Shown here one piece after another: positions 1-7,958 of a stretch of 64,000 nucleotides of DNA. How positions within the stretch are numbered: position 1 is the first letter of the stretch; every line of letters starts with the position of its first letter. Under the pieces are notes generated by a model, which was not told where the DNA came from, searched no databases, and saw only the letters and a program-made list of their open reading frames with translations. The translations under genes and the position numbers were made by a program. This DNA comes from Youngiibacter multivorans (GTDB taxonomy: Bacteria; Bacillota; Clostridia; Clostridiales; Clostridiaceae), in assembly GCF_017873395.1 (NCBI RefSeq), contig NZ_JAGGKC010000006.1, positions 1 to 64,000 of the forward strand, in the 5' to 3' direction.

Positions 1-23
1 GGATCCCTTTTAATTTTTGCCAT
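1..23 (-). CDS. start of an unidentified gene leaving the window
   Basis: Only the first eight codons are visible (MAKIKRDP). The ATG occupies 23-21 on the minus strand, and a GGAGG ribosome site lies about 10 bases upstream (33-37). A promoter-like TATAAT and a 21-bp palindrome sit immediately upstream (40-60). The product cannot be identified from so few residues. Confidence 0.6.
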
Positions 24-39
24 GTTTAAAACCTCCGAT

Positions 40-60
40 TTAAGATTATTATAATCTTAA
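40..60 (-). promoter_or_regulatory. palindromic operator candidate over a -10 box
   Basis: A perfect inverted repeat with 10-base arms (TTAAGATTAT / ATAATCTTAA) around one central base. Read on the minus strand it contains TATAAT (48-53), placed to serve as the -10 of the gene starting at 23. A repressor bound here would block that promoter. The half-sites differ from Fur/PerR/Zur boxes as I know them, because the inner bases are in the opposite order. The regulator is unknown. Confidence 0.45.
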
Positions 61-103
61 GCCAGAGGTCCAAACACAAAATTTTCTACACTCTCAATTT
101 CGC

Positions 104-136
104 CTAAAAAACATGGACCGGCAATTGCCGGTCCAT
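104..136 (-). terminator. Rho-independent terminator of the liv operon
   Basis: A perfect GC-rich palindrome at 113-136 (core GGACCGGCAATTGCCGGTCC). On the minus strand a T-run follows it (plus strand CTAAAAAAC at 104-112). It lies about 40 bases beyond the livF stop codon. Confidence 0.85.
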
Positions 137-176
137 TCCATTTACCTTACATATTTTCTTATCTGTTTTTATCTTA

Positions 177-881
177 CTATTCGCCCAGGTACGCAGCCTT
201 TACAGCCGGGTCATTCATGAGCTCCTTGGCATCGCCTGACTTGACAATCTTTCCAGTTTCCAGGATATATGCCCTGTTAGAAATGGAAAGTGCCATGTTG
301 GCGTTCTGCTCAACGAGAAGGATCGTCGTTCCTGACTTATTTATCTCAACTATAGTGTCAAATATCTTCTGCACTATGAGTGGAGCAAGTCCCATTGACG
401 GTTCGTCAAGAAGTAGCATTGAAGGTCTCGACATTAAAGCCCTACCTATTGCAAGCATCTGCTGCTCTCCTCCGGAGAGTGTCCCAGCCTTCTGCTTCTG
501 CCTTTCCCTTAGGATAGGGAACTTCTGGTAGACCATCTCGTAGTCACCCTTGAGGTTCTCTTTGTCCTTCCTGGTGAAGGCTCCAAGCTCGAGGTTTTCA
601 AATACTGTTAGGTTGGCAAATATCTTCCTGCCTTCAGGAACCTGTACAAGTCCCATTGCAGGTATAAGCTCTGCCTTCTTCTTTGTTATGTCCTGGCCCT
701 TGTAGGTTATGGTTCCGCTCTTTACTTCAGCAAGCGATGATATCGCCCTTAGTGTCGAGCTCTTTCCGGCACCGTTGGCGCCGATAAGGGAGATTATCTC
801 CCCTTCCTTTACCTCAATTGAGATGTCTTTAAGTGCATGTATGACACCGTAGTATACGTTCAAGTTTTCAATCTTAAGCAT
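177..881 (-). CDS. livF: branched-chain amino acid ABC transporter ATPase LivF
   Basis: One of the two cytoplasmic ATPases (234 aa) that drive leucine/isoleucine/valine uptake through LivHM. The Walker A motif GANGAGKS is at residues 34-41, followed by signature LSGGEQQ, Walker B MLLLDEPSMGLAP and the switch histidine region LLVEQN. GLAP is typical of LivF. The start is the ATG of MLKIENL at 881: it has a GGAGAAGGGA ribosome site upstream and overlaps livG by 8 bp. An earlier in-frame ATG at 914 would add 11 unlike residues and lie inside livG. It is the last gene of the operon. Confidence 0.93.
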   Translation of the reverse strand: MLKIENLNVYYGVIHALKDISIEVKEGEIISLIGANGAGKSSTLRAISSLAEVKSGTITYKGQDITKKKAELIPAMGLVQVPEGRKIFANLTVFENLELGAFTRKDKENLKGDYEMVYQKFPILRERQKQKAGTLSGGEQQMLAIGRALMSRPSMLLLDEPSMGLAPLIVQKIFDTIVEINKSGTTILLVEQNANMALSISNRAYILETGKIVKSGDAKELMNDPAVKAAYLGE

Positions 882-1656
882 TCTTAGCCGTCCCTTCTCC
901 GCCCTTTTCTCCAAGGTAGGCCTTTATTACTTCCTCGTTGTTCCTTATCTCGTAAGGATTGCCGCTGGCGATCTTCTTACCGAAGTTGAGGACATTTATC
1001 CTGTCACAGATTCCCATGACGAGCTTCATGTCGTGCTCTATGAGGAGTATGGACACGTCAAACTCATCCCTGAGCCTTCCGATAAGATTCATGAGGTCGT
1101 GGGTCTCAGCAGGGTTCATTCCTGCTGCAGGCTCGTCAAGCAGAAGCAGCTTCGGATCTGTTGCCAGAGCCCTCACTATCTCAAGCCTTCTCTGTTCTCC
1201 GTATGAAAGGTTCCTGGCCTTCTCCTCCCTCTTCTCGTATAGGTTGAAGAGAGCAAGAAGACTATGTACCTTCTCATCAAGAGCAGCTTCGGCCTTGAAG
1301 AACCTTGGAAGTCTCAGAACAGCCTCAGCCAGATTGTAGTCTGTCTTGTTGGTGTGTGAGATCCTTACGTTGTCTCCGACAGTGAGGTTTGAGAAAAGCC
1401 TTATGTTCTGGAAGGTCCTGGCGATTCCCATGGATGATATCTTATGGGGCTTTATCCCGTTAATGACCTTGCCTTCGTATTTTATCTCTCCTTCAGTAGG
1501 AGTGTATATTCCAGTAAGCATATTAAATACCGTAGTCTTGCCTGCTCCGTTGGGACCAATCAAGCCAACCACTTCATTCTTGCCTATTTCGAGATTCAGC
1601 TGTGAAACAGCGCTGAGACCGCCGAACTTCATGGTGACATTTTCAACATTCAGCAT
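874..1656 (-). CDS. livG: branched-chain amino acid ABC transporter ATPase LivG
   Basis: The second ATPase of the Liv importer (260 aa). Walker A GPNGAGKT is at residues 34-41, the signature is LSYGEQRR, Walker B is LLLLDEPAAGMNP, and the D-loop/switch region is LLIEHDM. The C-terminal extension ending near VIKAYLGEKG is typical of LivG. The start ATG at 1656 has a GGGGGA ribosome site. The gene lies between livM (15-bp gap) and livF (overlap), so the ATPases are translated in step with the permeases. Confidence 0.93.
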   Translation of the reverse strand: MLNVENVTMKFGGLSAVSQLNLEIGKNEVVGLIGPNGAGKTTVFNMLTGIYTPTEGEIKYEGKVINGIKPHKISSMGIARTFQNIRLFSNLTVGDNVRISHTNKTDYNLAEAVLRLPRFFKAEAALDEKVHSLLALFNLYEKREEKARNLSYGEQRRLEIVRALATDPKLLLLDEPAAGMNPAETHDLMNLIGRLRDEFDVSILLIEHDMKLVMGICDRINVLNFGKKIASGNPYEIRNNEEVIKAYLGEKGGEGTAKNA

Positions 1657-1671
1657 GATTCATCCCCCTTT

Positions 1672-2661
1672 CTAAGAAATCTGGTCTTTGTCATCTTTTT
1701 TCCGTCCAAACCCCTTGAAGCTGTTCCTGAATATGTTCAGGGAGAGCTCTTTGGATCCCATGAGACCCTGCGGCCTGAATATCATGAGTATGATAAGCGA
1801 GGCGGAGTAGATGATCATCCTGAGGTCGCTTACGCTCCTCAGAAGCTCCGGAAGGAACGTGAGGAATATCGCTCCGAATATGCTTCCGGTTATGGATCCA
1901 AGTCCGCCAAGGACAGCATATGTCAGGATCTCTATTGACCTTGTGAAGCTGAAGACCTCAGGCTTCAGGTATCCGATATAGTGTGCGTACAGAGCTCCAC
2001 CAACGCCGGCTATGAAGGCCGCTATCATGAAGGACTGTATCTTGAATTTTGTAGTATCGACTCCCATTGCTTCCGCTGCAATCTCGTTTTCTCTCACAGA
2101 AAGCATGGCCCTTCCCGGTGCCGACTTGATGATGTTCCTTATGCCTATGGCAACAAGGACCGTCACTATGAAGGTCAGAGTGAAGTTGGTTTCAAGGGGA
2201 ATCCCAGTGAAGCCTCTAGGGCCGCCAACATAATTGATGTTGACGAGGACAACCCTGATTATCTCTCCGAAGCCAAGGGTCGTTATGGCGAAATAGTCGC
2301 CTCTGAGCTTCAGTGTGGGGATACCTATAAGCAGCGATATTGCAGCCGCAAGGATTCCACCGACAATAAGTGCTGGAATGAAGGGAATGTCAAACTTCGC
2401 TGTAAGCACAGCAGAGCCATAGGCTCCGATCGACATGAACCCTGCATGTCCCAGTGAAAGCTGTCCCGTGAAGCCTGTAATTAGGTTCAGGGAAAGCGCA
2501 AGAATTATGTTGATAAGGCTCAGGTTGATTATACCCGCATAGTACCTGTTTATCATGCCTGCATTCTTAAGGCTGATAAGAACAACATAAAGCACTATTA
2601 TGAGGACGACCTTCAAAGCCATTTCAAGATTCTTTTTTGGCATCTTCTTTATTCTGTCCAT
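1672..2661 (-). CDS. livM: branched-chain amino acid ABC transporter permease LivM
   Basis: An integral membrane permease (329 aa) that pairs with LivH. It has about eight to ten hydrophobic helices and the family motif GYLKPEVFSF followed by YAVLGGLGSITG, the cytoplasmic loop that meets the ATPases. I start it at ATG 2661 (MDRIKKM), one base after the livH stop and behind GAGAAGG. An upstream ATG at 2691 would overlap livH by 29 bp and add a charged decapeptide. Substrates are probably Leu/Ile/Val, but related systems carry other amides or amino acids. Confidence 0.9.
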   Translation of the reverse strand: MDRIKKMPKKNLEMALKVVLIIVLYVVLISLKNAGMINRYYAGIINLSLINIILALSLNLITGFTGQLSLGHAGFMSIGAYGSAVLTAKFDIPFIPALIVGGILAAAISLLIGIPTLKLRGDYFAITTLGFGEIIRVVLVNINYVGGPRGFTGIPLETNFTLTFIVTVLVAIGIRNIIKSAPGRAMLSVRENEIAAEAMGVDTTKFKIQSFMIAAFIAGVGGALYAHYIGYLKPEVFSFTRSIEILTYAVLGGLGSITGSIFGAIFLTFLPELLRSVSDLRMIIYSASLIILMIFRPQGLMGSKELSLNIFRNSFKGFGRKKDDKDQIS

Positions 2662-2662
2662 A

Positions 2663-3538
2663 CTATACCTTCTCACTTTCAACTTTTCCAAGTATTCCCG
2701 TAGGCTTTACGAGGAGCACTATGATAAGTATGGAGAAAGCTATTGCGTCTGAAAGGCTTGTAGAAATGTATGCCTTGGTGAGGGTCTCAGCTATGCCTAT
2801 GAAGACTCCGCCGATAAGCGCACCCGGGATTATTCCGATACCGCCGAGAACCGCAGAGACGAAGGCCTTAAGGCCTGGCATCATACCCATGTATGGGTCA
2901 ATGCTTGTCCAGCTTAAGGCAACCATTATACCAGCAGCTCCAGCCAGGATGGATCCCAGGAAGAACGTGAAGGAAATGGTCTTGTTTACACTTATTCCCA
3001 TAAGCTGTGCAGCCTCCATATCATACGAGACAGCTCTCATGGCTTTGCCCATCTTAGTCCTGAATACTATGTACTGCAGGAGTATGACGAGAAGTATGGA
3101 GATCCCGAAGGTAAGAAGCTGGATGTTTGTAACCTGAAAAAGACCCAAATCATATTTGTGCACCGGAATAAGCTCCGGGAATGATTTTGGTGACGGTCCG
3201 ACTATATACCTCATACCGTTCTCAAGGAGAAGACTTACTCCGATAGCGGATATGAGAAGTGTGATCCTTGGTGATTTTCTAAGAGGTCTGTAAGCAACTC
3301 TCTCAATCAATACTCCTAAAGCACCAGATGCCAGCATGGCTATTGCTAAAGTCGGAAAAAATGGCAGATTATACGCCTTAGAGGCGTAGAATCCAGCCAT
3401 TGCTCCAACCATGTAAATATCGCCGTGGGCGAAATTGATGAGACCTATGATCCCATAAACCATTGTGTAACCTAATGCCAGAAGAGCATAAATACTTCCG
3501 ATCGACAAGCCGTTAATTAGCTGTTGAAAAAACTGCAT
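2663..3538 (-). CDS. livH: branched-chain amino acid ABC transporter permease LivH
   Basis: A membrane permease of 291 aa, the usual LivH length. The N-terminus reads like the family (LINGLSIGSIYALLALGYTM then INFAHGDIYMVGA). The ATPase-coupling loop is FVSAVLGGIGIIPGALIGG near residue 230. It starts with ATG behind an AGGGAGG ribosome site 24 bp after the binding-protein gene, and the livM start follows its stop almost directly. Confidence 0.93.
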   Translation of the reverse strand: MQFFQQLINGLSIGSIYALLALGYTMVYGIIGLINFAHGDIYMVGAMAGFYASKAYNLPFFPTLAIAMLASGALGVLIERVAYRPLRKSPRITLLISAIGVSLLLENGMRYIVGPSPKSFPELIPVHKYDLGLFQVTNIQLLTFGISILLVILLQYIVFRTKMGKAMRAVSYDMEAAQLMGISVNKTISFTFFLGSILAGAAGIMVALSWTSIDPYMGMMPGLKAFVSAVLGGIGIIPGALIGGVFIGIAETLTKAYISTSLSDAIAFSILIIVLLVKPTGILGKVESEKV

Positions 3539-3562
3539 TTTATGCCTCCCTGGTAGTAACCC

Positions 3563-4726
3563 TTAAGGGTTGACCTTGTCTACGAGCTTGAGCTTTCCGT
3601 CCTCAACCTCAACTATTACAGCGCCCTTTACAGCGGTTCTGTCAGCGTCGAATGTGAGCTTGCCTGTAACGGCTTCTACATTCGTCTTAAGAAGTGCTGC
3701 CTGTATTGCTGCTCCGTCAAGTGAGTCTGCTGCATCAATAGCTGAAAGAAGAACCTTCGCTGCATCATATCCAAGAGCTGAGAATGTATCCGGAGCCTTC
3801 TTGTATTCTGCCTCGAACTGCTTTACGAAGTTAGAAACAACTGCTGCCTCATCTCCTGAGAAATAGTGAGTAACGAACCTTGAGCCTTCAACCGCGTCTC
3901 CGCCGATTGTGAAGAGCTCAGCTGATTCCCAGCCGTCTCCACCGAGAAGCTGTGCATCTATTCCTGAATTCCTTGCCTGCTTTGCAATAAGTCCTACAGT
4001 AGTGTAGTAGTCAGGAAGAACGAGAACGTCTACTCCTGCTGCTGCTATTGTAGTAAGCTGTGCGCTGAAATCCTTGTCTCCATCGTTGTAAGTGAGGAAT
4101 TCAACAACCTTTCCGCCCTTTGACTCATAGGTTGACTTGAATGAATCCGCTATTCCCTTTGAATAGTCTGATCCAACATTGTAAAGAACTGCTGCCTTGG
4201 CGCTCTTCAGCGTGTCTACGCTGTAGTTTGCAAGAGCTACTCCCTGATATGAATCGATGAAGCATACCCTGAACATGTAGTTTCCGCCGACCTTTGTTAC
4301 AGTAGGCTCGGTAGCACTTGGGGATACCATAGGTATCTTTGACTGAGTTCCCTTAGGTCCTGTCGCAAGAGCCGCACCTGAAGTGACCGCTCCGACTATT
4401 CCTACAACCTTGTCATTCTCGACGAGCTTGTTGAATGCGTTGCTTGCGTTTGTTCCGTCTGCCTGGTCATCCTCGAAGATTACCTTAACGGTCTTTCCGT
4501 CGATTCCACCCTTTGCATTGACTTCCTTGACATAAAGCTCTACACCCTGCTTAACTGACTGTCCGTATGTAGCTGCTCCGCCAGTTAGAGGTCCTATTCC
4601 GCCTATAGTGAATTCCTTCACTGCAGGGGCAGTTGTAGGGGTAGTTGGCGTCTTCTCTCCACATGCCGCGAGAAGAGCTGTTGAAAGTGCTGCAACAGTA
4701 AATATTGCAAATAATCTTTTCTTCAT
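3563..4726 (-). CDS. livJ: branched-chain amino acid ABC transporter binding lipoprotein
   Basis: A substrate-binding lipoprotein (387 aa). The signal peptide ends in lipobox LLAAC (Cys22), followed by a Thr/Pro-rich linker and a periplasmic-binding-protein type 1 Leu/Ile/Val fold starting IGGIGPLTGGAATYGQ. VVGIVGAVTSGAALATGP contributes to the ligand pocket. It is the first gene of the operon behind a good sigma-A promoter, so it is probably the most highly expressed. The exact ligand cannot be read from sequence. Confidence 0.92.
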   Translation of the reverse strand: MKKRLFAIFTVAALSTALLAACGEKTPTTPTTAPAVKEFTIGGIGPLTGGAATYGQSVKQGVELYVKEVNAKGGIDGKTVKVIFEDDQADGTNASNAFNKLVENDKVVGIVGAVTSGAALATGPKGTQSKIPMVSPSATEPTVTKVGGNYMFRVCFIDSYQGVALANYSVDTLKSAKAAVLYNVGSDYSKGIADSFKSTYESKGGKVVEFLTYNDGDKDFSAQLTTIAAAGVDVLVLPDYYTTVGLIAKQARNSGIDAQLLGGDGWESAELFTIGGDAVEGSRFVTHYFSGDEAAVVSNFVKQFEAEYKKAPDTFSALGYDAAKVLLSAIDAADSLDGAAIQAALLKTNVEAVTGKLTFDADRTAVKGAVIVEVEDGKLKLVDKVNP

Positions 4727-4755
4727 TTTGTCACCTTCCTTGAAATAATAGCTTT

Positions 4756-4784
4756 AATATACCAGTTTAAAATCGCAATATCAA
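4756..4784 (-). promoter_or_regulatory. sigma-A promoter of the liv operon
   Basis: On the minus strand TTGATA (4784-4779), a 17-base spacer and TATATT (4761-4756), about 30 bases upstream of the binding-protein ATG. It is the best promoter match in the 266-bp gap. An 8-bp inverted repeat (ATATCAAA 4841-4848 / TTTGATAT 4873-4880) lies upstream; its meaning is unclear. Confidence 0.65.
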
Positions 4785-4940
4785 TAGTAAAATTAATTTC
4801 CTGTTAACATTATTGAAGAAAACCCCTATAAAAAATGACGATATCAAATGAGGACAAAATAGTCGTTGTCGGTTTGATATTTATGTCAAAATTGTAAACG
4901 ATACCTGTGATTAATTCATATTTTTTGTCAATCGCATGAT

Positions 4941-4982
4941 AAAATGAAAAAACACCAGGAATCACTTGTCATGATCCCGGTG
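4941..4982 (-). terminator. terminator of the phosphatase/MarR operon
   Basis: A stem of about 11 bp with one mismatch and one bulge (arms about 4953-4964 and 4972-4982, loop CTTGTCA). A run of T on the minus strand follows (GTTTTTTCATTTT). It lies just beyond the stop at 4993. Confidence 0.7.
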
Positions 4983-4992
4983 CTTATATTCA

Positions 4993-5604
4993 CTAAATGT
5001 CAAAATCCACCACATTGTATAGCGCATCCACCTTGAAGCCTTCCCTGGTTAACCTCACCCTAAGTATGGAACAGTTGTAGATCTCAAGCTGGTTGAAGCG
5101 GTATGACACATCTCCAAGTATTATGGAGATGATTGTCTTCATGGTGCCTCCGTGGGTTGCTACAAGAACCTTCCCAGGTTTGTTGTCGGAAGCCTTAAGC
5201 TCCTCCAGATAATCCCTTACCCTTCCGGAAAACTCCCTCTGGCTTTCTCCACCGTCAGGTGCAAAGTCCAGCCAGTCATTGTCCCAGCTCTCAAAGAGAT
5301 CCGGATACTTCACAGATATCTCAGGAAAGGTCAAGCCCTCCAGGACTCCAAGACTCCGTTCATCAAGCCTTGGCTCGATTTCAGCGTCATCCATGGAGAA
5401 TCCCATAGCCTTCAGTGTCTCGTGTGTCCTTTTAAGACCTGATACGACTATCCTGTCAGGTGTGAAGTTCATCATTCTTATGAGGTTTCCGGCCTTTGCT
5501 GCCTGCTCCCGTCCAGTAAAGGTCAGCCCATAGTCAAGCCTCCCATAGAAGAGATTGGTCCTGTTGGCTTCAGTCTCCCCATGTCTTACAAATAGGATTT
5601 CCAT
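4993..5604 (-). CDS. histidine phosphatase family protein (GpmB/CobC-like)
   Basis: A phosphoglycerate-mutase-like phosphatase (203 aa). The catalytic RHGE motif lies at residues 7-10 (FVRHGETEANR). The second active-site segment LDERSLGVLEGL and the C-terminal catalytic His in VATHGGTM are present. The size fits cofactor-independent histidine phosphatases such as GpmB, CobC or PhoE; the substrate cannot be told. It is the last gene of a minus-strand operon, 27 bp after the MarR gene. Confidence 0.8.
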   Translation of the reverse strand: MEILFVRHGETEANRTNLFYGRLDYGLTFTGREQAAKAGNLIRMMNFTPDRIVVSGLKRTHETLKAMGFSMDDAEIEPRLDERSLGVLEGLTFPEISVKYPDLFESWDNDWLDFAPDGGESQREFSGRVRDYLEELKASDNKPGKVLVATHGGTMKTIISIILGDVSYRFNQLEIYNCSILRVRLTREGFKVDALYNVVDFDI

Positions 5605-5631
5605 AACTCATAACTCACCTTCAAAATCGTA

Positions 5632-6084
5632 TTACCCTTTGGATTCATACTTCTCCTTGAAGAAGTCAGTAAGTTTCTCAAGGGACTTCCTGAGTATCTC
5701 TTCCTCATCAGGGCTGAGCTGCTCAAGGGTATCCTTGATCATCTCCTGGTGGAACCTCTCATGGACAGAGTTTGCAATCCTGCCCTTTTCGGTGAGCTTT
5801 ACAAGCACCACCCTCTTGTCCTCATCTGTCCTTCGCCTCTCTACATAGCCCTTAGCCATGAGCTTAGCAATCGCAGTAGTAAGGGTGCCCACAGTTATGT
5901 TGAGCTTCTTTGCCGCTTCGGACATGGACCTTTCTCCCTCGGTTCCTATAGCCTCAAGAGTATGCATCTCAGTGACCGACAGATCATGCCCCTCGATGTC
6001 CTGAAGCGCTCTTTCTTCTATTCTTAGTATGTTGTTGAACAGGTCAACAAGCAGCTCATTCAGTACCTGCTTCGAATTATTCAT
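5632..6084 (-). CDS. MarR-family transcriptional regulator
   Basis: A winged-helix regulator (150 aa). The recognition region is NITVGTLTTAIAKLMAKGYV and the beta-wing is ERRRTDEDKRVVLVKLTEKG, both standard for MarR. The start at ATG 6084 (MNNSKQ) has GGTAGG upstream and lies 4 bp after the stop of the PHP gene. A longer reading from 6141 would run into that gene. It probably regulates its own operon or lipid/redox genes elsewhere. No obvious operator was identified apart from the palindrome at 7450-7463 at the head of the operon. Confidence 0.85.
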   Translation of the reverse strand: MNNSKQVLNELLVDLFNNILRIEERALQDIEGHDLSVTEMHTLEAIGTEGERSMSEAAKKLNITVGTLTTAIAKLMAKGYVERRRTDEDKRVVLVKLTEKGRIANSVHERFHQEMIKDTLEQLSPDEEEILRKSLEKLTDFFKEKYESKG

Positions 6085-6088
6085 ATAC

Positions 6089-6886
6089 CTACCAGTCAGG
6101 ATGCAATATCCTGGTCCTTTCCTGATATGTGCAAGGGGCAAGCCTTGTTTCCTTGAGAAGATTCAGACCTTCCCTGAAATTCGCACCAATCTGGTCTGTG
6201 TTGTGTGCATCGGAGCCCAGCGTCACAAACCTTCCTCCAGAGCTCCTGTAGCCTTCGAATATGCTTCTGAGGCTTACAAGCACATCGCCCTGAAGAGGTC
6301 GCCTGAGGTTAAGCTCCAGGGTTATGTCATTTGATATGAGGACTTCAAAGAGCTCATCGAACTCTTTCTTCGCATCCAAATACCTTACGTTTCTTGGTGA
6401 CAGCCTCAGGTATCTGCTCGGATAATCAAGGTGGGCAAGGGTGTCAATGTAAGGATTTGCTGCAACTGTCCTTGCGGTTTCCTTCAGATAATCCCTGTAG
6501 AACTCAGCTGCGGTCATCTCCTTGAAGTCCGATGGCCTTGAAACATCAAGGCGCCTCATGGAGTGCATGGATCCTATGACCATGTCAAATGGATGGTCTT
6601 CTGTCATCCACCTGTTTTTGGTTATATTTTCCATGTCAATTCCAGTCTCAATGCCAAGAAGGAGGGTCTCCCCTCTCTTCCTGGCATATTCCCTGAAATA
6701 ACTGTCTATATCAAAATTGATCTCAAATCCGCCCACATCCATGTTGTTCAGGTCAACGTGCTCTGTTGTGACAAGCCCGATGCCAAGAGATACAGCCTTT
6801 GCTATCGCACCTTCGATGCTCATGCTCGAATCGAACGAGAACTCCGTATGGCAGTGCGTGTCGAAGTAAATATCCTTATAGAGCAT
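6089..6886 (-). CDS. PHP-domain phosphatase, histidinol-phosphatase (HisJ/HisK)-like
   Basis: A metal-dependent PHP phosphoesterase (265 aa). Metal-ligand motifs run through the chain: DTHCHTEFSFDS (residues 9-20), TTEHVD, GSMHSM, LAHLDYPSRY and a C-terminal GSDAHNTDQIG. The layout and length match HisK/HisJ histidinol-phosphate phosphatases, but no other his genes are nearby, so the substrate is open. It starts inside the end of the flavin-reductase-like gene (11-bp overlap), which indicates translational coupling. Confidence 0.75.
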   Translation of the reverse strand: MLYKDIYFDTHCHTEFSFDSSMSIEGAIAKAVSLGIGLVTTEHVDLNNMDVGGFEINFDIDSYFREYARKRGETLLLGIETGIDMENITKNRWMTEDHPFDMVIGSMHSMRRLDVSRPSDFKEMTAAEFYRDYLKETARTVAANPYIDTLAHLDYPSRYLRLSPRNVRYLDAKKEFDELFEVLISNDITLELNLRRPLQGDVLVSLRSIFEGYRSSGGRFVTLGSDAHNTDQIGANFREGLNLLKETRLAPCTYQERTRILHPDW

Positions 6887-7385
6887 CCTTGCCGTACGCT
6901 CCGATTATCTCTCCATAGAAAATCTCGTGGTAGTCACCATCAAGGTAAGAGGTCTTGTCTATGTCCCCGCCAAGTACATCCGGATCTATCTTATGCCTGT
7001 ATACAATCTTGCACTCATAGAATATGTCAGCTTCCTTCACTATAGGAGTCTCAAGGTTCTTGCTCGGGTACTGCGTGATTCCGGCTTCCTTGAACTTGTC
7101 GGTCTTTCTTCCTGTCTTCGATCCGCAAACCTGAAGGGCTTTCTTCATTGAAGGAGTCGTTGGAATGGACACAGTGAACTCGTCAGTTTCCTGCAGAAGT
7201 TCGTGGGCATACCTTGATTTCCTTATGAGTATTGTGAATATGGGTCTTCCCCATTCAAAGCCGATGTTTCCCCAGCTTATCGTAGTCACATTAACGGCTT
7301 CCTTGCCTTTGACCGTAAGGAATGCACCCTGCCTGTGAAGGTACTTCAAGCTTTTGTCCAGATATCTTATAAATTCTACTGCCAT
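6876..7385 (-). CDS. flavin reductase-like FMN-binding protein
   Basis: A 169-aa protein of the flavin reductase/pyridoxamine-oxidase-like split-barrel family. NVTTISWGNIGFEWGRPIFTILIR is the FMN-binding strand-loop region, and FTVSIPT and YECKIVYRH follow in the usual order. Such proteins bind FMN and act as NAD(P)H:flavin oxidoreductases or electron carriers. The ATG at 7385 (MAVEF) has GGAGG six bases upstream; an in-frame TTG six bases earlier is less likely. It is the first gene of the four-gene operon. Confidence 0.8.
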   Translation of the reverse strand: MAVEFIRYLDKSLKYLHRQGAFLTVKGKEAVNVTTISWGNIGFEWGRPIFTILIRKSRYAHELLQETDEFTVSIPTTPSMKKALQVCGSKTGRKTDKFKEAGITQYPSKNLETPIVKEADIFYECKIVYRHKIDPDVLGGDIDKTSYLDGDYHEIFYGEIIGAYGKDAL

Positions 7386-7449
7386 GGTCAACCTCCGATT
7401 CTAAAATATATGCTGATTATAGCTTATCATACAAATGCAATTTTGTAAT

Positions 7450-7463
7450 TTGACAATTGTCAA
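7450..7463. promoter_or_regulatory. palindrome upstream of the flavin reductase operon
   Basis: A perfect 14-base palindrome TTGACAATTGTCAA in the AT-rich leader, 65 bp before the start at 7385. It contains TTGACA-type -35 sequences on both strands, but no -10 is ideally spaced. MarR proteins bind palindromes of this size, and the MarR gene is third in the same operon, so autoregulation is a reasonable inference. Confidence 0.35.
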
Positions 7464-7492
7464 TATATTGCTAAAATTTCATGCTTCTTGTT

Positions 7493-7521
7493 AAAAAATA
7501 GCGCAGGACTTAAGCCTGCGC
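7493..7521 (-). terminator. terminator of the suf operon
   Basis: Stem GCGCAGG (7501-7507) / CCTGCGC (7515-7521) with a 7-base loop. On the minus strand it is followed by TATTTTTTAA. It lies 9 bp beyond the sufU stop. Confidence 0.88.
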
Positions 7522-7529
7522 CATCTTGA

Positions 7530-7958
7530 TCACTTATTTACCGCTTCCTTGAGAGTATGCCATGCAAGCACGGCGCACTTCACCCTTGCAGGCATGTTAG
7601 AAATGTTCTGGAGAGCAAATGCATCCTCAAGTGTCTCCTCAAGGTAATCAAGGTCCGATATCTCCCTCTTGATCATCCCGAGGAAAACCTCTATGGTCTC
7701 AAGAGCCTCTTCGACCTTTTTTCCCTTCAGGAGGTCAATCATCATGGATGCAGAAGCCTGGCTTATAGCGCAGCCATGACCGGAATATCCAATGTCCTTA
7801 AGGTATCCGTCAACCACTTCTGCCTGGATCGTTATCTCGTCTCCGCAGCTTGGGTTGTGACCTCTCTCTTCATTTGTAAAGGCTTCAAGCAGACGCTTGT
7901 TCCTCTTGTCCGAGTTGTGCTCAAGGATGAGCTCAGTATAAAGACTGTTAAGCTCCAT
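7530..7958 (-). CDS. sufU: SufU, iron-sulfur assembly / zinc-dependent sulfurtransferase
   Basis: An IscU-like protein (142 aa) that accepts sulfur from SufS for the SufBCD scaffold in Gram-positive bacteria. The three conserved cysteines sit in NPSCGDEI (near residue 38), GHGCAISQAS and VKCAVLAWHTL near the C-terminus. An Asp after the first Cys (CGD) is also conserved. It overlaps the end of sufS by 11 bp, and it is the last gene before the terminator. Confidence 0.94.
   Translation of the reverse strand: MELNSLYTELILEHNSDKRNKRLLEAFTNEERGHNPSCGDEITIQAEVVDGYLKDIGYSGHGCAISQASASMMIDLLKGKKVEEALETIEVFLGMIKREISDLDYLEETLEDAFALQNISNMPARVKCAVLAWHTLKEAVNK

Noticed and set aside
4841..4880. ATATCAAA/TTTGATAT inverted repeat upstream of the liv promoter as a regulatory site
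   Set aside because: Short arms with a 24-base loop in AT-rich DNA are expected by chance; kept only as a remark.
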